Origin: Collimonas sp. UBA1456
GTDB taxonomy: Bacteria; Pseudomonadota; Gammaproteobacteria; Burkholderiales; Burkholderiaceae_D
Length of the DNA: 8,349 nucleotides
Direction: 5' to 3'
NCBI GenBank assembly: GCA_002325825.1
Contig: DCSW01000030.1
Coordinates: 1 to 8,349 of the forward strand
This document shows, in pieces, positions 6,921 to 8,349 of the stretch (position 1 is its first letter; each line of letters starts with the position of its first letter). The notes under the pieces were generated by a model. That model searched no databases. It had not been told where the DNA came from and saw nothing but the letters and a program-made list of their open reading frames with translations. The position numbers were made by a program, and so were the translations under genes.

Positions 6921-7684
6921 TTACCGCAGATTTATTTTATAGACTGGCAGTCTTACTTCGCCCGGCAGCCAGGCATTGACCGACAAGGTGTCAAGCGCCT
7001 TTAATTTTTGATAGATCGGCATGAAATCCGGTGCGGCATCGTTGAACAGTTATTAAAGATCGCTGATCACGAAATATGCTTCTTGGTAAAAGTCGCTCTT
7101 GTAGGAAGTTCGCATCACGCGCTCGATGTTGAGCGGTAGGGGTAAGCGGCCGCCGGATTGCTCAGGCAATATTCGATTTCGCCGCCCGATGAAAAAATCC
7201 CTGCATTGTAAACACGCAGATCCTAGAGGGCTTTAGATCAGGCCGAATTTTGACCGTGTACCAATACAACCGTGCCAGCATTGACAAACCGTCCAGCTTC
7301 ATCGCCTTCAGAGTGCCCTTGCCATACTCCTGAAAATGGTCGAAAAAAATTGGATTGAACAACAGCTGAACGTGGCACGAAAAAATCGTGAAACAGGTCC
7401 GGTTCGAAAAATTTAATCAAACTCTTCTGGCTCGCGCAGCCAGACTGTGACCGGAAAGTGGCAGTTGGCCAGATGCTCGAAAAACATATGGTCCGGCACC
7501 GCAACCAGACGCCAGCCGGTGGTCTTGAATAGCAGCGCCAAACTTTTTGTAACTCTCGGGATGCCGTCGTCGATCTTGCTGTAGTCGCCGCACAGCTTGG
7601 TGCCGTCCGATTTATCGGCGACGGTGTCAAAAAAATCATCGGTGCTCACATGTTGGCATCTACTGCATTTGCATTCATATCCAT
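6921..7684 (-). pseudogene. phhA: Phenylalanine 4-hydroxylase, degraded
   Basis: The parent enzyme converts phenylalanine to tyrosine with a pterin cofactor and an iron held by two His and one Glu. Starts at 7684 or 7678 (MDMNANAVDANM, with GAGG just upstream) meet a TGA after a two-base insertion. The next frame gives DDFFDTVADKSDGTKLCGDY, FKTTGWRLVAVPDHMFFEHL and FPVTVWLREPEEFD. Later blocks are EPDLFHDFF, YGKGTLKAMKLDG, LARLYWYTV and ERVMRTSYKSDFYQEAYF, ending in APDFMPIYQKLKALDTLSVN before TAA at 6921. About 45 codons are missing after GIPRV (about 7551-7562), and a few residues are lost in VPDHMFF. A frameshift splits the HxxxxH iron motif near 7376. The iron-binding Glu after YWYTV is replaced by Lys (7249-7251), followed by another shift. 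Two adjacent TAA codons lie at 7050-7055. The remnant covers 764 bp where about 900 bp is usual. Confidence 0.93.
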
Positions 7685-7795
7685 GTCCTCAACCAGCCCT
7701 CCAATATCCGCATTGTCGCTGCCCTCTGTAGACAAACATGAGCATGTCCGGCCACAGCGGACATGCTCATGCTCAATCTTTACGCTACGCTGAAA
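7685..7795. other. Short gap between phhA and hpd pseudogenes
   Basis: This spacer holds the phhA ribosome binding region on the minus strand (GGAGG and GAGG within about 20 bases of the start) and the hairpin at 7737-7771. No gene is visible. The close spacing and shared orientation suggest that phhA once lay just downstream of hpd. Confidence 0.6.
7737..7771 (-). terminator. Perfect 14-bp hairpin after hpd, possible terminator
   Basis: CATGAGCATGTCCG (7737-7750) pairs perfectly with CGGACATGCTCATG (7758-7771) around a seven-base loop. It starts 25 bases past the hpd stop on the minus strand. The tail is only TTTGT, so it is a weak match to an intrinsic terminator; on the plus strand the tail is also poor. 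It may instead be a transcript-stabilising hairpin or a protein site. The stem is intact although both flanking genes are decayed. Confidence 0.6.
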
Positions 7796-8349
7796 TCAAC
7801 TGGCTGCTTCCTGTCCGTCGTCCGTCAGCAAGCCGTACCGGACCTCCTGGTCCAGTTCAATCGACTCAAACAGTGCACGGAAATTGCCTTCGCCAAAACT
7901 TTGATCATCATTGCGCTGCAATGATCTCGAAAAAGATCAGACCAATGACGTTTTACGTAAATATCTGCAGCAAAAGTTCACAGCTTTGGGCATTGCTTCC
8001 GTCGATCAAGATACACAGGCGCTTGAGGTCTTCTAGGAACTCGCCGTGGCCCAATAAGTGGTAGTCGATCAGATCGTACTAGGTCTTGATGGTGTCCTGG
8101 AACGCAACCTGGTACACCTTCATCTCGCTCACGCTGGTGTAGATATCTTCGCTATCCAACGCAATATGTTGCACTGGATTCCATCGCCATGATACCGATC
8201 TAGATATTCGGCGATTTGCGATTTATCTTCGAATGACTCATTAATCGGAATACGAGTTTTTCCGTAGGTCGAGATCATGGCTTTGAATTTCAGGCCGGTT
8301 AATTTGCCTTAGAGTCTGTTCAAAGTCTTCTGAAAATGTGTTCGATATT
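7796..8349 (-). pseudogene. hpd: 4-hydroxyphenylpyruvate dioxygenase, C-terminal half, degraded
   Basis: The parent enzyme converts 4-hydroxyphenylpyruvate to homogentisate with a non-haem iron. The C-terminal half is visible: LTGLKFKAMIS, TRIPINESFEDKSQIAEYLD, RYHGDGIQ, then after a shift the same line resumes as QHIALDSEDIY (His here is an iron ligand), VAFQDTIKT then TAG, LLGHGEFLEDLKRL, ILIDGS, LLLQIFT then TAA, NVIGLIFFEII (Glu is an iron ligand), tandem TGA codons, and after another shift SFGEGNFRALFESIELDQ, ending at TGA 7796-7798. The conserved Pro before IFFE is Leu. Upstream of about 8304 the match fades, with a further stop. The rest of the gene is beyond the window edge. It points the same way as the phhA pseudogene and precedes it by about 110 bp. 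Confidence 0.92.

Noticed and set aside
1921..7055. Reassigned stop codon (UGA, UAG or UAA read as an amino acid)
   Set aside because: Stops inside the broken genes are of all three kinds and come with frameshifts and deletions, while both intact genes read normally. Decay explains this better.
7738..8064. Plus-strand open frame of 108 codons
   Set aside because: It lies antisense to the recognisable hpd remnant, starts inside the hairpin and resembles no known protein.
1..8349. All lesions being sequencing or assembly errors
   Set aside because: Some one-base shifts at homopolymers could be errors, but missing segments of tens of codons, tandem stops and a substituted iron ligand cannot be, and two genes are error-free over 1.9 kb.

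Overview
The window looks like a stretch of a proteobacterial chromosome in advanced gene decay. Several proteins (QueC with a long C-terminal zinc region, tandem DUF3108 proteins, a fused indolepyruvate ferredoxin oxidoreductase, bacterial phenylalanine 4-hydroxylase and 4-hydroxyphenylpyruvate dioxygenase) resemble Burkholderiales, probably Oxalobacteraceae. That placement is inference from remembered protein resemblance. Only two long reading frames are intact (494-1708 and 2611-3321), about 23% of the window. Almost everything else is a recognisable pseudogene with stops, frameshifts and in-frame deletions, as expected in a recently host-restricted bacterium or symbiont.

Layout. 1-455 (minus): remnant of a branched-chain amino acid type ABC transporter substrate-binding protein. 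460-497 (plus): a good ribosome binding site followed by an 8-codon frame, possibly the 5' stub of a lost gene (purN is a tentative guess), whose stop overlaps the next start. 494-1708 (plus): intact membrane-anchored DUF3108 protein. 1736-2533 (plus): broken DUF3108 paralogue. 2611-3321 (plus): intact queC. 3356-3400: strong bidirectional terminator. 3417-6504 (minus): pseudogene of a fused indolepyruvate ferredoxin oxidoreductase. 6505-6920: non-coding. 6921-7684 (minus): phhA pseudogene. 7737-7771: perfect 14-bp hairpin after hpd. 7796-8349 (minus): 3' half of an hpd pseudogene, running off the window.

The genes tell a joint story. The three minus-strand pseudogenes handled phenylalanine to tyrosine (phhA), 4-hydroxyphenylpyruvate to homogentisate (hpd) and oxidative decarboxylation of aryl pyruvates (ior), so aromatic amino acid catabolism has been lost as a block. 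A preQ0/queuosine gene and an envelope protein of unknown function survive beside it. Stops of all three kinds, frameshifts and deletions of tens of codons argue for true decay, not a changed genetic code. I found no CRISPR array, insertion sequence, tRNA, rRNA or new multi-gene system.
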